From positions 1 to 57,923 of the forward strand of contig DJBL01000169.1 in assembly GCA_002435595.1 (NCBI GenBank): 57,923 nt of DNA, read 5' to 3'. The position numbers and the translations under genes are program-made. Below the pieces are notes generated by a model that worked only from the letters and a program-made list of their open reading frames with translations, was not told the DNA's origin and did no database searches. Positions 16,560 through 25,116 of the stretch are shown here, piece after piece (the stretch's first letter is position 1; every line of letters begins with the position of its first letter). The DNA is from Stenotrophomonas maltophilia. GTDB lineage: Bacteria; Pseudomonadota; Gammaproteobacteria; Xanthomonadales; Xanthomonadaceae.

Positions 16560-17615
16560 TCAGGCGGCGGTGCCGATGCGCTGCAGGCGGTAGCTGCCGT
16601 CGAGCACGCCGTTGACCCATTCCTGGTTGTCCAGGTACCAGTCCACGGTGAAGCCGATGCCCTGCTCGAAGGTGTACTTCGGTTCCCAGCCCAGCTGGTC
16701 CTTGAGCTTGGAGGCGTCGATGGCATAGCGGCGGTCATGGCCGGGACGGTCGGTGACGTAGGTGATCTGGCTGCTGCGCGGCTGGCCGTCGGCGCGCGGG
16801 CGGCGTGCATCGAGCAGCGCGCAGATCGCGTGCACCACCTCGATGTTCTGCTTTTCCGAGTTGCCGCCCACGTTGTAGGTCTCGCCGACCTGGCCCTTGG
16901 CCAGCACGGTGCGGATCGCTTCGCAGTGGTCGCTCACAAACAGCCAGTCGCGCACCTGCTTGCCGTCGCCGTAGACCGGCAGCGGCTCGCCGGCCAGCGC
17001 CTTGGCGATCACCAGCGGGATCAGCTTCTCGGGGAAATGGTACGGGCCGTAGTTGTTGGAGCAGTTGGTGGTCAGCACCGGCAACCCGTAGGTGTGGTGG
17101 AACGCGCGCACCAGGTGGTCCGAGGCGGCCTTGGAGGCCGAGTACGGGGAATTGGGCGCATAGGGCGTGGTTTCGCTGAACTTGCCGGTCTCGCCCAGGG
17201 TGCCGTAGACCTCGTCGGTGGACACGTGCAGGAAGCGGAAGGCCGCGCCCTGGTCGGCCGGCAGCGCCTTCCAGTAGTCGCGGACCGCTTCGAGCAGGCC
17301 CAGGGTACCGACCACGTTGGTCTGGATGAACGCGCCGGGGCCATCGATGGAGCGGTCGACGTGGCTTTCGGCGGCGAAGTTCAGCACCGCCTCGGGCTGG
17401 TACTCGGCCAGCAGCCGGGTGACCAGCGCGCGGTCGCCGATGTCGCCCTGCACGAACACGTGGTCCGGGTTGCCCTCCAGCGGGGCCAGGGTCTTCAGGT
17501 TGCCGGCATAGGTCAGCACGTCCAGGTTGATGACCCGAACGCCTTTGGCGACTGCTTCGAGGACAAAGTTACCGCCAATGAATCCGGCACCGCCGGTGAC
17601 AAGCCATGTGGGCAC
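16560..17615 (-). CDS. rmlB: dTDP-glucose 4,6-dehydratase
   Basis: Makes dTDP-4-keto-6-deoxy-D-glucose (351 residues). It shows the NAD-binding TGGAGFIGGNF, the dehydratase-specific STDEVYGTLG with the catalytic Asp-Glu pair, and YSASKAASD with the Tyr/Lys pair. It starts with GTG at 17615 preceded by AGGAG. It leads the rmlBACD operon and diverges from etfB; the 284-base gap holds both promoters. Its keto-sugar product is the branch point toward rhamnose (RmlC/D) and Fuc4N (WecE-like). Confidence 0.96.
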   Translation of the reverse strand: MPTWLVTGGAGFIGGNFVLEAVAKGVRVINLDVLTYAGNLKTLAPLEGNPDHVFVQGDIGDRALVTRLLAEYQPEAVLNFAAESHVDRSIDGPGAFIQTNVVGTLGLLEAVRDYWKALPADQGAAFRFLHVSTDEVYGTLGETGKFSETTPYAPNSPYSASKAASDHLVRAFHHTYGLPVLTTNCSNNYGPYHFPEKLIPLVIAKALAGEPLPVYGDGKQVRDWLFVSDHCEAIRTVLAKGQVGETYNVGGNSEKQNIEVVHAICALLDARRPRADGQPRSSQITYVTDRPGHDRRYAIDASKLKDQLGWEPKYTFEQGIGFTVDWYLDNQEWVNGVLDGSYRLQRIGTAA

Positions 17616-17899
17616 TACCCGTTCTCCTGTTCGATGTGCGGCGGGGCCGCCTGCTGGCGCCCCGACTCAGCGCAACAGGATACAACGCACCTGTCTTCAC
17701 GACTGCCTGCTGGAGGTGAACAACGCCGGTGCGAAGCCGGATTTGTGCCGCAATGCAGCATCACCATACGCATTCGCATGGTTGTCCCGGGCCAGTTAGA
17801 ATCCAGATCCCACCCCCCGAACCGGTGGCCTCCGGGCACCGGACGTTCCCCCTTACCGTGAGCCGGTCAGCGATCGGCACTACAAGGATCGAGTACCAG

Positions 17900-18646
17900 A
17901 TGAAAATCCTCGTCGCGTACAAGCGCGTGGTGGACTACAACGTCCGCATTCAGGTCAAGCCGGACGGTTCCGGCGTGGTCACCGATGGCGTCAAGCTGTC
18001 GCCCAATCCCTTCGACGAGATCGCCCTGGAAGAAGCGCTGCGCCTGCGCGACCAGGGCATCGCCACCGACGTCGTGGTCGCCACCATCGCCCCGGCAGAT
18101 GCCCAGGCCCACCTGCGCAACGGCCTGGCCATGGGCGCCAACCGCGCCATCCACGTGGTCACCGACCAGGCCATCCAGCCGCTGACCGCCGCGCGCACCC
18201 TGCTCAAGCTGGTCGAGAAGGAACAGCCGGACCTGGTCATCCTGGGCAAGCAGGCCATCGATGACGACGCCAACCAGACCGGCCAGATGCTGGCCACGCT
18301 CTGGGGCCGCCCGCAGGCGACCTTTGCCAGCAAGCTGCAGATCGACGGCGGCAAGGCCGCGGTGACCCGCGAGGTCGACGCCGGCCTGGAGACCCTGGAA
18401 GTGGACCTGCCGGCGGTGGTCACCACCGACCTGCGCCTGAACGAGCCGCGCTTCATCAAGCTGCCGGACATCATGAAGGCCAAAGCCAAGCCGCTGGAGA
18501 CCCTGCAGCTGGCCGACCTCGGCGTGGACGCCGCCGACACCTTCAAGACCACCCAGTACGCCGCGCCGGTCAAGCGCAGCAAGGGCGTGATGGTCAAGGA
18601 CGCGGCCGAACTGGTCGCCGCACTCAAGCAGAAGGGGTTGCTGTAA
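17900..18646 (+). CDS. etfB: Electron transfer flavoprotein beta subunit
   Basis: Carries electrons from flavin dehydrogenases such as acyl-CoA dehydrogenases to the quinone pool via ETF-QO. The 248-residue protein begins MKILVAYKRVVDYN and contains GKQAIDDDANQTGQMLA, the beta-subunit signature. The ATG at 17900 is chosen because upstream codons in frame (many His and Pro) do not fit the family. The gene pair marks the left border of the xanthomonad LPS locus. Confidence 0.96.
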   Translation: MKILVAYKRVVDYNVRIQVKPDGSGVVTDGVKLSPNPFDEIALEEALRLRDQGIATDVVVATIAPADAQAHLRNGLAMGANRAIHVVTDQAIQPLTAARTLLKLVEKEQPDLVILGKQAIDDDANQTGQMLATLWGRPQATFASKLQIDGGKAAVTREVDAGLETLEVDLPAVVTTDLRLNEPRFIKLPDIMKAKAKPLETLQLADLGVDAADTFKTTQYAAPVKRSKGVMVKDAAELVAALKQKGLL

Positions 18647-19587
18647 TGACCAAGATCCTCGTTGTCGCCGAACACCACGACGGCAAGCTCAACGCCGCCA
18701 CCGCCAAGACCGTGAGTGCGGCCGCTGCCATCAGCGGCGCCAGCATCGACGTGCTGGTGCTGGCCGCCGACCCGGCCGCCGTGGCCGCCGAGGCCGCGCA
18801 GCTGGCCGGCGTGGCCAAGGTGCTGACCGTGGCCAACGCCGCCAATGCCCAGGCACTGGCCCAGGTGCTGGCCCCGCAGATCGCGCAGCTGGCCACCGGC
18901 TACACCCATGTGTTCGGCCCCTCGACCACCTTCGGCAAGGACCTGATGCCGTGCGTGGCCGCCCTGCTGGGCGTCAACCAGGTCTCGGACCTGATGACCG
19001 TCGAAGGCAGCCACAGCTTCAAGCGCCCGATCTACGCCGGCAACGCGATCATCACCGTGGACGTACCGGCCGACCAGATCGTGGTGGCCACGGTGCGCGC
19101 CGCGTCCTGGCCGGAAGCGGCCAAGGGCGGCAGCGCCGCGGTGGAAGCGGCCAGCGTCGATGCCGCCCTGCCCACCCATACCCGCTTTGTCGGCCTGGCC
19201 GCCGGTGCCAGCGACCGCCCCGACCTGCAGAGCGCCAAGCGCGTGGTCTCCGGTGGCCGTGGCGTGGGTTCGGAAGAGAACTTCAAGGTGATCTTCCAGC
19301 TGGCCGACAAGCTCGGCGCGGCCGTCGGTGCCTCGCGCGCGGCGGTGGACGCCGGCTACGTGCCCAGTGACCTGCAGGTCGGCCAGACCGGCAAGATCAT
19401 CTCCCCGGAGCTGTACGTGGCGGTGGGCATCAGCGGTGCGATCCAGCACCTGACCGGGATCAAGGACGCCGGCACCATCGTGGCGATCAACAAGGACCCG
19501 GACTCGCCGATCTTCGAGATCGCCGATATCGGCCTGGTCGGTGATCTGTTCACGCTGCTGCCGGAACTGGAAGCGGCGCTGGGTTGA
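18646..19587 (+). CDS. etfA: Electron transfer flavoprotein alpha subunit
   Basis: FAD-binding subunit of ETF (313 residues). The C-terminal FAD site reads YVAVGISGAIQHLTGIKDA and then AINKDPDSPIFEIADIGLVG. Its ATG overlaps the etfB stop by one base. The next gene begins about 20 bases downstream, so read-through from etfBA into the O-antigen genes is possible. Confidence 0.96.
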   Translation: MTKILVVAEHHDGKLNAATAKTVSAAAAISGASIDVLVLAADPAAVAAEAAQLAGVAKVLTVANAANAQALAQVLAPQIAQLATGYTHVFGPSTTFGKDLMPCVAALLGVNQVSDLMTVEGSHSFKRPIYAGNAIITVDVPADQIVVATVRAASWPEAAKGGSAAVEAASVDAALPTHTRFVGLAAGASDRPDLQSAKRVVSGGRGVGSEENFKVIFQLADKLGAAVGASRAAVDAGYVPSDLQVGQTGKIISPELYVAVGISGAIQHLTGIKDAGTIVAINKDPDSPIFEIADIGLVGDLFTLLPELEAALG

Positions 19588-19606
19588 TCGGCGCCAGCGA
19601 CCCAGC

Positions 19607-20584
19607 TTGAGTACGACCCTCGCCGCCCCCGGGCCGGAGCCTGACGCTCCGCCCCGGGGGCGGAAACGTTCTGCACTGTGCGTCCTGCTGGTCTGCCTGG
19701 CCTATGCAGGCGTGCTGTGCTGGCTCGATGCCGGCCGCGGCCTCTTCGCCCGGCTCGGTGAACTGGCCCTGCCGCTGCTGTTGTGCACCGTGCCGGTGCT
19801 GGCCAGCTACCTGGTCCGCTATGCGCGATGGGCATGGCTGCTGCGCCGGCGTGGCCACGCGGTGCCGTGGCGCCCCGGCCTGTCCGCCTACCTCAGTGGT
19901 TTCGCGCTCACTGCCACGCCCGGCAAGGCGGGCGAACTGCTGCGCGTGCGTTACTTCGCCCGTCAGGGCGTGCCGCCCGAGCGCACGCTGGCGGTGTTCG
20001 TGTTTGAACGCGCCAGCGACCTGGCGGTGATTCTGCTGCTGTCGCTGCTGGCGGCGCCGGTCTTCCCGGCGCTGGGTGTGCTGGCCGCACTCGTGCTGGC
20101 GGTGCTGGTGCTGGTGTTCGGCGCGGCCGCCTGGGCCCCGGCCCGGCATGCGCTGGCGCGCCTGGGCGCACGCCTGCCCGGGCGGGCACTGCCGCACCTG
20201 GTGGCCTTCGCCGCCCGCGCCATCACCGAGCTGGGCTACTGCCTGGACGCGCGCAGCCTGCTGCGCAGCCTGGGCGCCGGCCTGCTGGCCTGGGGGCTGA
20301 CCTCGGCCGTGTTCGTGCTGATCTGCCATGCCATGGGCCTGACGCTGCCGGCCGGCGTGATCTGGGGCATCTATCCGCTGGCGATGCTGATCGGTGCCCT
20401 GTCCTTCGTACCCGGGGGCGTGGGCACCACCGAGCTGGGCATCGTGCTGATGCTGCAGCCGTTGGGCGTGAGCGCCACCGATGCGATGGTGGTGGCGATC
20501 GGCGTGCGCCTGGTGACACTGTGGTTGGCCATGGCGGTGGGCCTGGTGGCGGTGCTCGGGCTGGAACTGCGGCAACGCCGCTGA
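19607..20584 (+). CDS. Flippase-like integral membrane protein (UPF0104/AglD-type)
   Basis: A 325-residue polytopic protein of the lysylphosphatidylglycerol-synthetase transmembrane family, annotated elsewhere as flippase-like domain. Hallmarks are the early ATPGKAGELLRVRYFARQG and the late SFVPGGVGTTELGIVLML. Around eight hydrophobic segments are visible. No ATG is available near the start; I chose TTG at 19607 (codes for STTLAAPG after the start), because the in-frame ATG at 19541 lies inside etfA. It is the first gene of the locus. The substrate is unknown, with a lipid-linked sugar as one possibility. Confidence 0.8.
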   Translation: MSTTLAAPGPEPDAPPRGRKRSALCVLLVCLAYAGVLCWLDAGRGLFARLGELALPLLLCTVPVLASYLVRYARWAWLLRRRGHAVPWRPGLSAYLSGFALTATPGKAGELLRVRYFARQGVPPERTLAVFVFERASDLAVILLLSLLAAPVFPALGVLAALVLAVLVLVFGAAAWAPARHALARLGARLPGRALPHLVAFAARAITELGYCLDARSLLRSLGAGLLAWGLTSAVFVLICHAMGLTLPAGVIWGIYPLAMLIGALSFVPGGVGTTELGIVLMLQPLGVSATDAMVVAIGVRLVTLWLAMAVGLVAVLGLELRQRR

Positions 20585-20628
20585 GCTGCCGCCACCGGCG
20601 CGGCGAAGAGGCGGCTGCGCGGGACAGT

Positions 20629-20634
20629 TACAAT
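20629..20634 (+). promoter_or_regulatory. Candidate -10 box TACAAT
   Basis: TACAAT lies 35 bases before the HAD-UbiA gene. No good -35 hexamer is visible, so this is a weak call, but its setting resembles the TATAAT box before the next operon at 27039. Confidence 0.35.
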
Positions 20635-20668
20635 CGCTGCCACCTGATTGCCGGCTGCGCCCCCAACG

Positions 20669-22111
20669 ATGTCTTCGACCCATGCCTCCGTCTCCGTCGG
20701 CGCCCCCGGCCACGCCCTGTGCGTGGACCTGGACGGCACCCTGCTGGCGACGGACATCCTGTATGAGTCGCTGCTGGTGCTGCTGGCACGCCATCCGCTG
20801 TCCCTGTTCCTGCTGCCGTTCTGGCTGCTGCAGGGCAAGGCCGCGTTGAAGCGCCAGATCGCCGCGCGGGTCACCCTGGCGCCCGAACACCTGCCCTACG
20901 ACCCGCAGGTGCTCGAACTGCTGCGCACCACCGAGCAACGCCCGCGCGTGCTGTGCACCGCCTCGGATGCCCTGCTGGTGGCCCCGATCGCGGCCCACCT
21001 GGGCCTGTTCGAGCAGGTCATCGCCAGCGACGGCCAGCGCAACCTGGCCGGGCCGCACAAGGCGCAGGCGCTGGTGCAGGCCTTCGGCGAGCGCGGCTTC
21101 GATTACGTCGGCAACGGCACGGTGGATCTGGCGGTGTGGCAACACGCCGCCGGTGCCTGGGTGGTCAACAACGACGCGCGTCTGGCCCGTGCCGCGGCCG
21201 CGCGTACCACCGTGCACGCGCACTGGCCGGCCGCGCCACGCGCCGCAGCGTGGCTGAAGGCGCTGCGCCTGCACCAGTGGCTGAAGAACCTGCTGGTGCT
21301 GGTGCCGCTGCTCACCGCGCACCGCTTCCTGGAACCGCTGGCGGTGGGCCAGGCGCTGCTGGCCTTCACCGCCTTCAGCCTGTGCGCCTCCGGTGTCTAC
21401 CTGCTCAACGACCTGCTGGACCTGGGCGCAGACCGGCAGCACCCGCGCAAGCGTCACCGTCCCTTCGCAGCCGGCCGCCTGCCGCTGCTGCACGGGCTGC
21501 TGGTGGCGCCGTTGCTGACCCTGTGCGGACTGCTGGTGGCGCTGGCCTGCAGTCCGGCCTTCGCCGGGGTGTTGCTGGTCTACTACGCCGCCACCCTGGC
21601 CTACTCGCTGCGACTCAAGCGCGTGGTCATGCTCGACGTGGTGCTGCTGGCCGGCCTGTATACGGTGCGCATCATCGGCGGCACCGTGGCCATCGGCGCG
21701 GAGCTGTCGTTCTGGCTGCTGGCTTTCAGCATGTTCATCTTCCTCTCGCTGGCCCTGCTCAAGCGTTACACCGAGCTGCACGCGGTGCTGGCCCGCGGCC
21801 GCAAGACCGCCAGCGGGCGCGGCTACGGCGTGGACGACCTGCCGCTGCTGCAATCGCTGGGCGCAGCGGCCGGTTACATCGCGGTGATGGTGATGGCGCT
21901 GTACATCAACAGCCCCGAGAGCATCGCGCTGTACAGCAATCCCAAACTGCTGTGGTTCATCTGCCCGGTGCTGCTGTACTGGGTCAGCCGCGCTTGGGTG
22001 ATCGCCCATCGCGGCGACATGCACGATGACCCGATCGTGTTCGCCGCCACCGACCGCGCCAGCCAGGTGGTGGCCGCGCTGTGTGCGCTGTGCGCGCTGG
22101 TGGCGATCTGA
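20669..22111 (+). CDS. HAD phosphatase-UbiA prenyltransferase fusion (decaprenyl-phosphate phosphoribosyltransferase-like)
   Basis: Probably transfers 5-phosphoribose from PRPP to a polyprenyl phosphate and removes the 5-phosphate. The N-terminal HAD domain (about residues 15-195) begins CVDLDGTLLATD, with the motif II Thr in LCTASDA and the motif III Lys in AGPHKAQAL. Motif IV reads VGNGTVDLAV with Asn where Asp is usual. The C-terminal UbiA domain (about 200-480) has the allyl-phosphate motif NDLLDLGADRQHPRKRHRP and VVMLDVVLLAGLY. In mycobacteria the two activities are separate proteins (Rv3806c, Rv3807c). The neighbours are DprE1-like and DprE2-like enzymes, which supports this reading over other UbiA substrates. 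Confidence 0.85.
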   Translation: MSSTHASVSVGAPGHALCVDLDGTLLATDILYESLLVLLARHPLSLFLLPFWLLQGKAALKRQIAARVTLAPEHLPYDPQVLELLRTTEQRPRVLCTASDALLVAPIAAHLGLFEQVIASDGQRNLAGPHKAQALVQAFGERGFDYVGNGTVDLAVWQHAAGAWVVNNDARLARAAAARTTVHAHWPAAPRAAAWLKALRLHQWLKNLLVLVPLLTAHRFLEPLAVGQALLAFTAFSLCASGVYLLNDLLDLGADRQHPRKRHRPFAAGRLPLLHGLLVAPLLTLCGLLVALACSPAFAGVLLVYYAATLAYSLRLKRVVMLDVVLLAGLYTVRIIGGTVAIGAELSFWLLAFSMFIFLSLALLKRYTELHAVLARGRKTASGRGYGVDDLPLLQSLGAAAGYIAVMVMALYINSPESIALYSNPKLLWFICPVLLYWVSRAWVIAHRGDMHDDPIVFAATDRASQVVAALCALCALVAI

Positions 22112-23418
22112 TGCACGACGACGGCGCTTCCTGGGGGCGTTACCCACGCGCGTCGCACACCTCGGTCCGGGTGCATGACCGTCTGCAGGCGCTGCCGGCG
22201 TTCAGCGGCAGCGCCCTGCCGTACGGCAACGGCCGCAGCTACGGCGACAGCTGCCAGAACCCCGGCGGCACCCTGCTGCATGCGCGCGGACTGGACCGCT
22301 TCATCGCCTTCGACCCGGCCACCGGCCGCCTGCAGTGCGAAGCCGGCACCACCCTGGCCGAGATCGCCGCGCTGGTGCTGCCGCAGGGCTGGTTCCTGGC
22401 CGTGACCCCGGGCACCTCGCAGGTGACCGTGGGCGGGGCGATCGCCAACGACGTGCATGGCAAGAACCACCACCGTCATGGCAGCTTCGGCCATCACCTG
22501 GTCGCCTTCGAACTGCTGCGCAGCGACGGCAGCCGCCGCCTGTGCCGGGCCGACGACGATGCGCTGGGCTGGTTCGCGGCCACCGTCGGCGGGCTGGGCC
22601 TGACCGGCCTGGTGACCTGGGCCGAACTGCAGCTGCGCCGCGTTCCGGGCAGCAGCCTGGAGGTGGAGAACATCCGCTTCGGGGCCCTGGACGAGTTCTT
22701 CGCGCTGTCGCGCGCGTCCGCGTCCACCCATGAGTACAGCGTGGCCTGGATCGATTGCCTGGCCCGCGGGCGCCATCTCGGGCGCGGCCACTTCACCCGT
22801 GCCGAGCATGCCGCGCAACGCGTGGAGGAGCGCCCCGCCGCACCGCGCGGCCGGCTGGCGATGCCGCTGACGCCACCGCTGTCGCTGGTCAACCGGCTCA
22901 CCCTGCGCCCGTTCAATGCGCTGTACTACTGGCGCCAGCCGGCGCGGCGCAAGCGCTCGGTGGCCCACCTGCTGCCGTTCTTCCATCCGCTGGACGGCAT
23001 CGCCCACTGGAACCGCATGTACGGGCCGGCCGGCTTCCTGCAGTACCAATGCGTGCTGCCCCCGGCCGCGGCCGAGGACGGCGTGGCGGCCCTGCTGCAG
23101 GAGATCGCCCGCAGTGGCCAGGGCTCGTTCCTGGCCGTGCTCAAGCAGTTCGGCGACATGCCCTCGCGCGGGATGCTGTCCTTCCCACGCCCGGGCACCA
23201 CCCTGGCGCTGGACTTCCCCAATACCGGCGCGGCGTTGTTCCAGCTGCTGCAACGGCTGGACCGGGTCGTCGATGCGGCCGGCGGCGCGCTGTACCCGGC
23301 CAAGGATGCGCGGATGTCGGCGCAGGGCTTCCAGCAGGCCTATCCGCGCTGGCAGGCGTTCTCATCGTTCATCGACCCTCGTTTTTCATCCGGTTTCTGG
23401 CGCCGGGTCACGGAGTAA
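22111..23418 (+). CDS. FAD-linked oxidoreductase, DprE1-like
   Basis: Likely oxidises the 2-OH of polyprenylphosphoryl-ribose, the first half of epimerisation to arabinose. The 435-residue protein has the PCMH-type FAD domain at the N-terminus (ALPYGNGRSYGDSC, then TPGTSQVTVGGAIANDVHG and HHRHGSFGHHL) and a C-terminal ALO-type domain ending YPAKDARMSAQGFQQAYPRW, a stretch also found in DprE1. Its ATG overlaps the previous stop by one base. The neighbours, rather than residue-level comparison, decide the substrate. Confidence 0.87.
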   Translation: MHDDGASWGRYPRASHTSVRVHDRLQALPAFSGSALPYGNGRSYGDSCQNPGGTLLHARGLDRFIAFDPATGRLQCEAGTTLAEIAALVLPQGWFLAVTPGTSQVTVGGAIANDVHGKNHHRHGSFGHHLVAFELLRSDGSRRLCRADDDALGWFAATVGGLGLTGLVTWAELQLRRVPGSSLEVENIRFGALDEFFALSRASASTHEYSVAWIDCLARGRHLGRGHFTRAEHAAQRVEERPAAPRGRLAMPLTPPLSLVNRLTLRPFNALYYWRQPARRKRSVAHLLPFFHPLDGIAHWNRMYGPAGFLQYQCVLPPAAAEDGVAALLQEIARSGQGSFLAVLKQFGDMPSRGMLSFPRPGTTLALDFPNTGAALFQLLQRLDRVVDAAGGALYPAKDARMSAQGFQQAYPRWQAFSSFIDPRFSSGFWRRVTE

Positions 23419-23420
23419 GC

Positions 23421-24158
23421 ATGCAGAAGATCCTCATCATCGGCGCCACCTCCGCCATCGCCGAAGCGGTCGCGCGACGCTATGCGGCCCGCGGCGCAGC
23501 GCTCTGCCTGGTGGCACGCAACGGGCAACGACTGGCCACGATCGGCGCCGACCTGGGCGTGCGCGGGGCTGCGCAGGTCAGCCAGTACACCCTGGACGTC
23601 AACGACCTGGACGCCCATGCCGGCATGCTCGCCCATGCCTGGCAGGTGCTGGGCACGCCGGACGTGGTGCTGGTGGCGCATGGCACCCTGCCCGACCAGG
23701 CCGCGTGCGAGGCGTCGGTGGAGGTGTTCATGGCCGAGTTCGCCACCAACGGCAGCGCCACGCTGGCGTTGCTGGTGCCCATCGCCAACCGCCTGGCCGA
23801 GGCCGGCCACGGCACCTTGGCGGTGATCACCTCGGTGGCCGGGGACCGCGGCCGCCAGAGCAACTACGCCTACGGCGCGGCCAAGGCGGCCACCAGCGCG
23901 TTCCTGAGCGGCCTGCGGCAGCGCCTGTTCAAGCGCGGCGTGGCCGTGGTCGACATCCGGCCCGGCTTCGTCGATACGCCGATGACCGCGCACCTGCGCA
24001 AGGGCCCGCTGTGGGCCAGCCCGGACCAGGTCGCCGGACGCATCGTCGGCGGCATCGCGCGCGGCACGCCGGTGCTGTACGCCCCAGGCTTCTGGCGCCT
24101 GATCATGCTGGTGATCCGCCTGCTGCCGCAGGCGGTGTTCAACCGGACCGCGCTGTGA
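23421..24158 (+). CDS. SDR oxidoreductase, DprE2-like
   Basis: Likely reduces the 2-keto intermediate made by the DprE1-like enzyme to polyprenylphosphoryl-arabinose. The 245-residue SDR has the nucleotide-binding IIGATSAIAEAVARRYA (TSxIA type as in DprE2), VITSVAGDRGRQSNYAYGAAKAA with Ser and YxxxK, and DIRPGFVDTPMT. The C-terminus is hydrophobic (PGFWRLIMLVIRLLPQAVF), which may tether it to the membrane, as expected for a lipid-linked substrate. Confidence 0.85.
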   Translation: MQKILIIGATSAIAEAVARRYAARGAALCLVARNGQRLATIGADLGVRGAAQVSQYTLDVNDLDAHAGMLAHAWQVLGTPDVVLVAHGTLPDQAACEASVEVFMAEFATNGSATLALLVPIANRLAEAGHGTLAVITSVAGDRGRQSNYAYGAAKAATSAFLSGLRQRLFKRGVAVVDIRPGFVDTPMTAHLRKGPLWASPDQVAGRIVGGIARGTPVLYAPGFWRLIMLVIRLLPQAVFNRTAL

Positions 24159-25114
24159 GCCCGGCCGTGACCGACGCGTTCGCGCAGAAGATCATCCTGC
24201 CTGGCGGTGCCGGGCTGGTCGGCCAGAACCTGGTGGCCATCCTCAAGCGCCAGGGCTATCGCAACCTGGTGGTGATCGACAAGCACGAGGCCAACCTGGC
24301 CATCCTGCGCCGCATGCACCCCGAGCTGGTCACCACGCTGGCCGACCTGGCCGAGCCCGGCCCCTGGCAGCAGCACTTCGCCGGCGCCGATGCGGTGGTG
24401 ATGCTGCAGGCACAGATCGGCGGCATCGACCCGGTGCCGTTCGTGCGCAACAACATCACCGCCACCGCGCACGTGCTCGAGGCGATCGAGCGCCACGCCG
24501 TGCCCTACACCGTGCACGTCAGCTCCTCGGTGGTGTGTTCGGTGGCCGATGACGATTACACCCGCACCAAGCGCCAGCAGGAACAGCAGGTGGTCGACAG
24601 CGGCATCGCCGCGGTGATCCTGCGCCCGACCCTGATGTTCGGCTGGTTCGACCGCAAGCACCTGGGCTGGCTGGCGCGGTTCATGCGCAAGGTGCCGGTG
24701 TTCCCGATTCCCGGCGATGGCCGCTTCATGCGCCAGCCGCTGTATGCCGGCGATTTCGCCGCCATCATCGCCAGCTGCCTGCGCTCGCGCATGGCCGGCC
24801 AGCGCTACAACATCACCGGGCTGGAGAAGGTCGACTATGTCGACATCATCGCCCAGATCAAGCGCAGCACCGGCGCCCGCGCCCGGCTGCTGCACATCCC
24901 CTACCGCCTGTTCCACGTGTTGTTGACGACCTGGGCCGTGTTCGACCGCGACCCGCCGTTCACCGCCGCGCAGTTGAAGGCGCTGGTCGCCCACGACGAG
25001 TTCGAGGTGATCGACTGGCCCGGCATCTTCGGGGTCACCCCGACGCCGTTCGCCACGGCGATCGATGCCACCTTCAACGACCCCGAGTACGGCGACATCA
25101 CCCTGGAGTTCTGA
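24155..25114 (+). CDS. NAD-dependent epimerase/dehydratase
   Basis: A 319-residue extended SDR. It has the Rossmann loop GGAGLVGQN, the active-site Ser region HVSSSVVCSVAD and the YTRTK (YxxxK) pair. The substrate is unknown. It starts with GTG overlapping the previous stop (GTGA); a second GTG four codons on is possible. Lying between the DprE-like enzymes and an FAD oxidoreductase, it may modify the same lipid-linked or nucleotide sugar. The catalytic Ser lies in VSSSVVCS rather than STDEVYG, so dehydratase activity is unlikely and epimerase or reductase activity is more plausible. Confidence 0.75.
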   Translation: MSPAVTDAFAQKIILPGGAGLVGQNLVAILKRQGYRNLVVIDKHEANLAILRRMHPELVTTLADLAEPGPWQQHFAGADAVVMLQAQIGGIDPVPFVRNNITATAHVLEAIERHAVPYTVHVSSSVVCSVADDDYTRTKRQQEQQVVDSGIAAVILRPTLMFGWFDRKHLGWLARFMRKVPVFPIPGDGRFMRQPLYAGDFAAIIASCLRSRMAGQRYNITGLEKVDYVDIIAQIKRSTGARARLLHIPYRLFHVLLTTWAVFDRDPPFTAAQLKALVAHDEFEVIDWPGIFGVTPTPFATAIDATFNDPEYGDITLEF

Positions 25115-25116
25115 TC

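Noticed and set aside
19550..22147. 865-codon minus-strand frame opposite the flippase-like and HAD-UbiA genes
   Set aside because: Composition is dominated by Gln, His, Arg and Gly with no domain; it is the antisense shadow of two well-supported genes.
22755..24158. Long frame joined to the DprE2-like SDR upstream of 23421
   Set aside because: The upstream part is an out-of-frame reading of the DprE1-like gene; the SDR Rossmann motif follows the ATG at 23421 directly.
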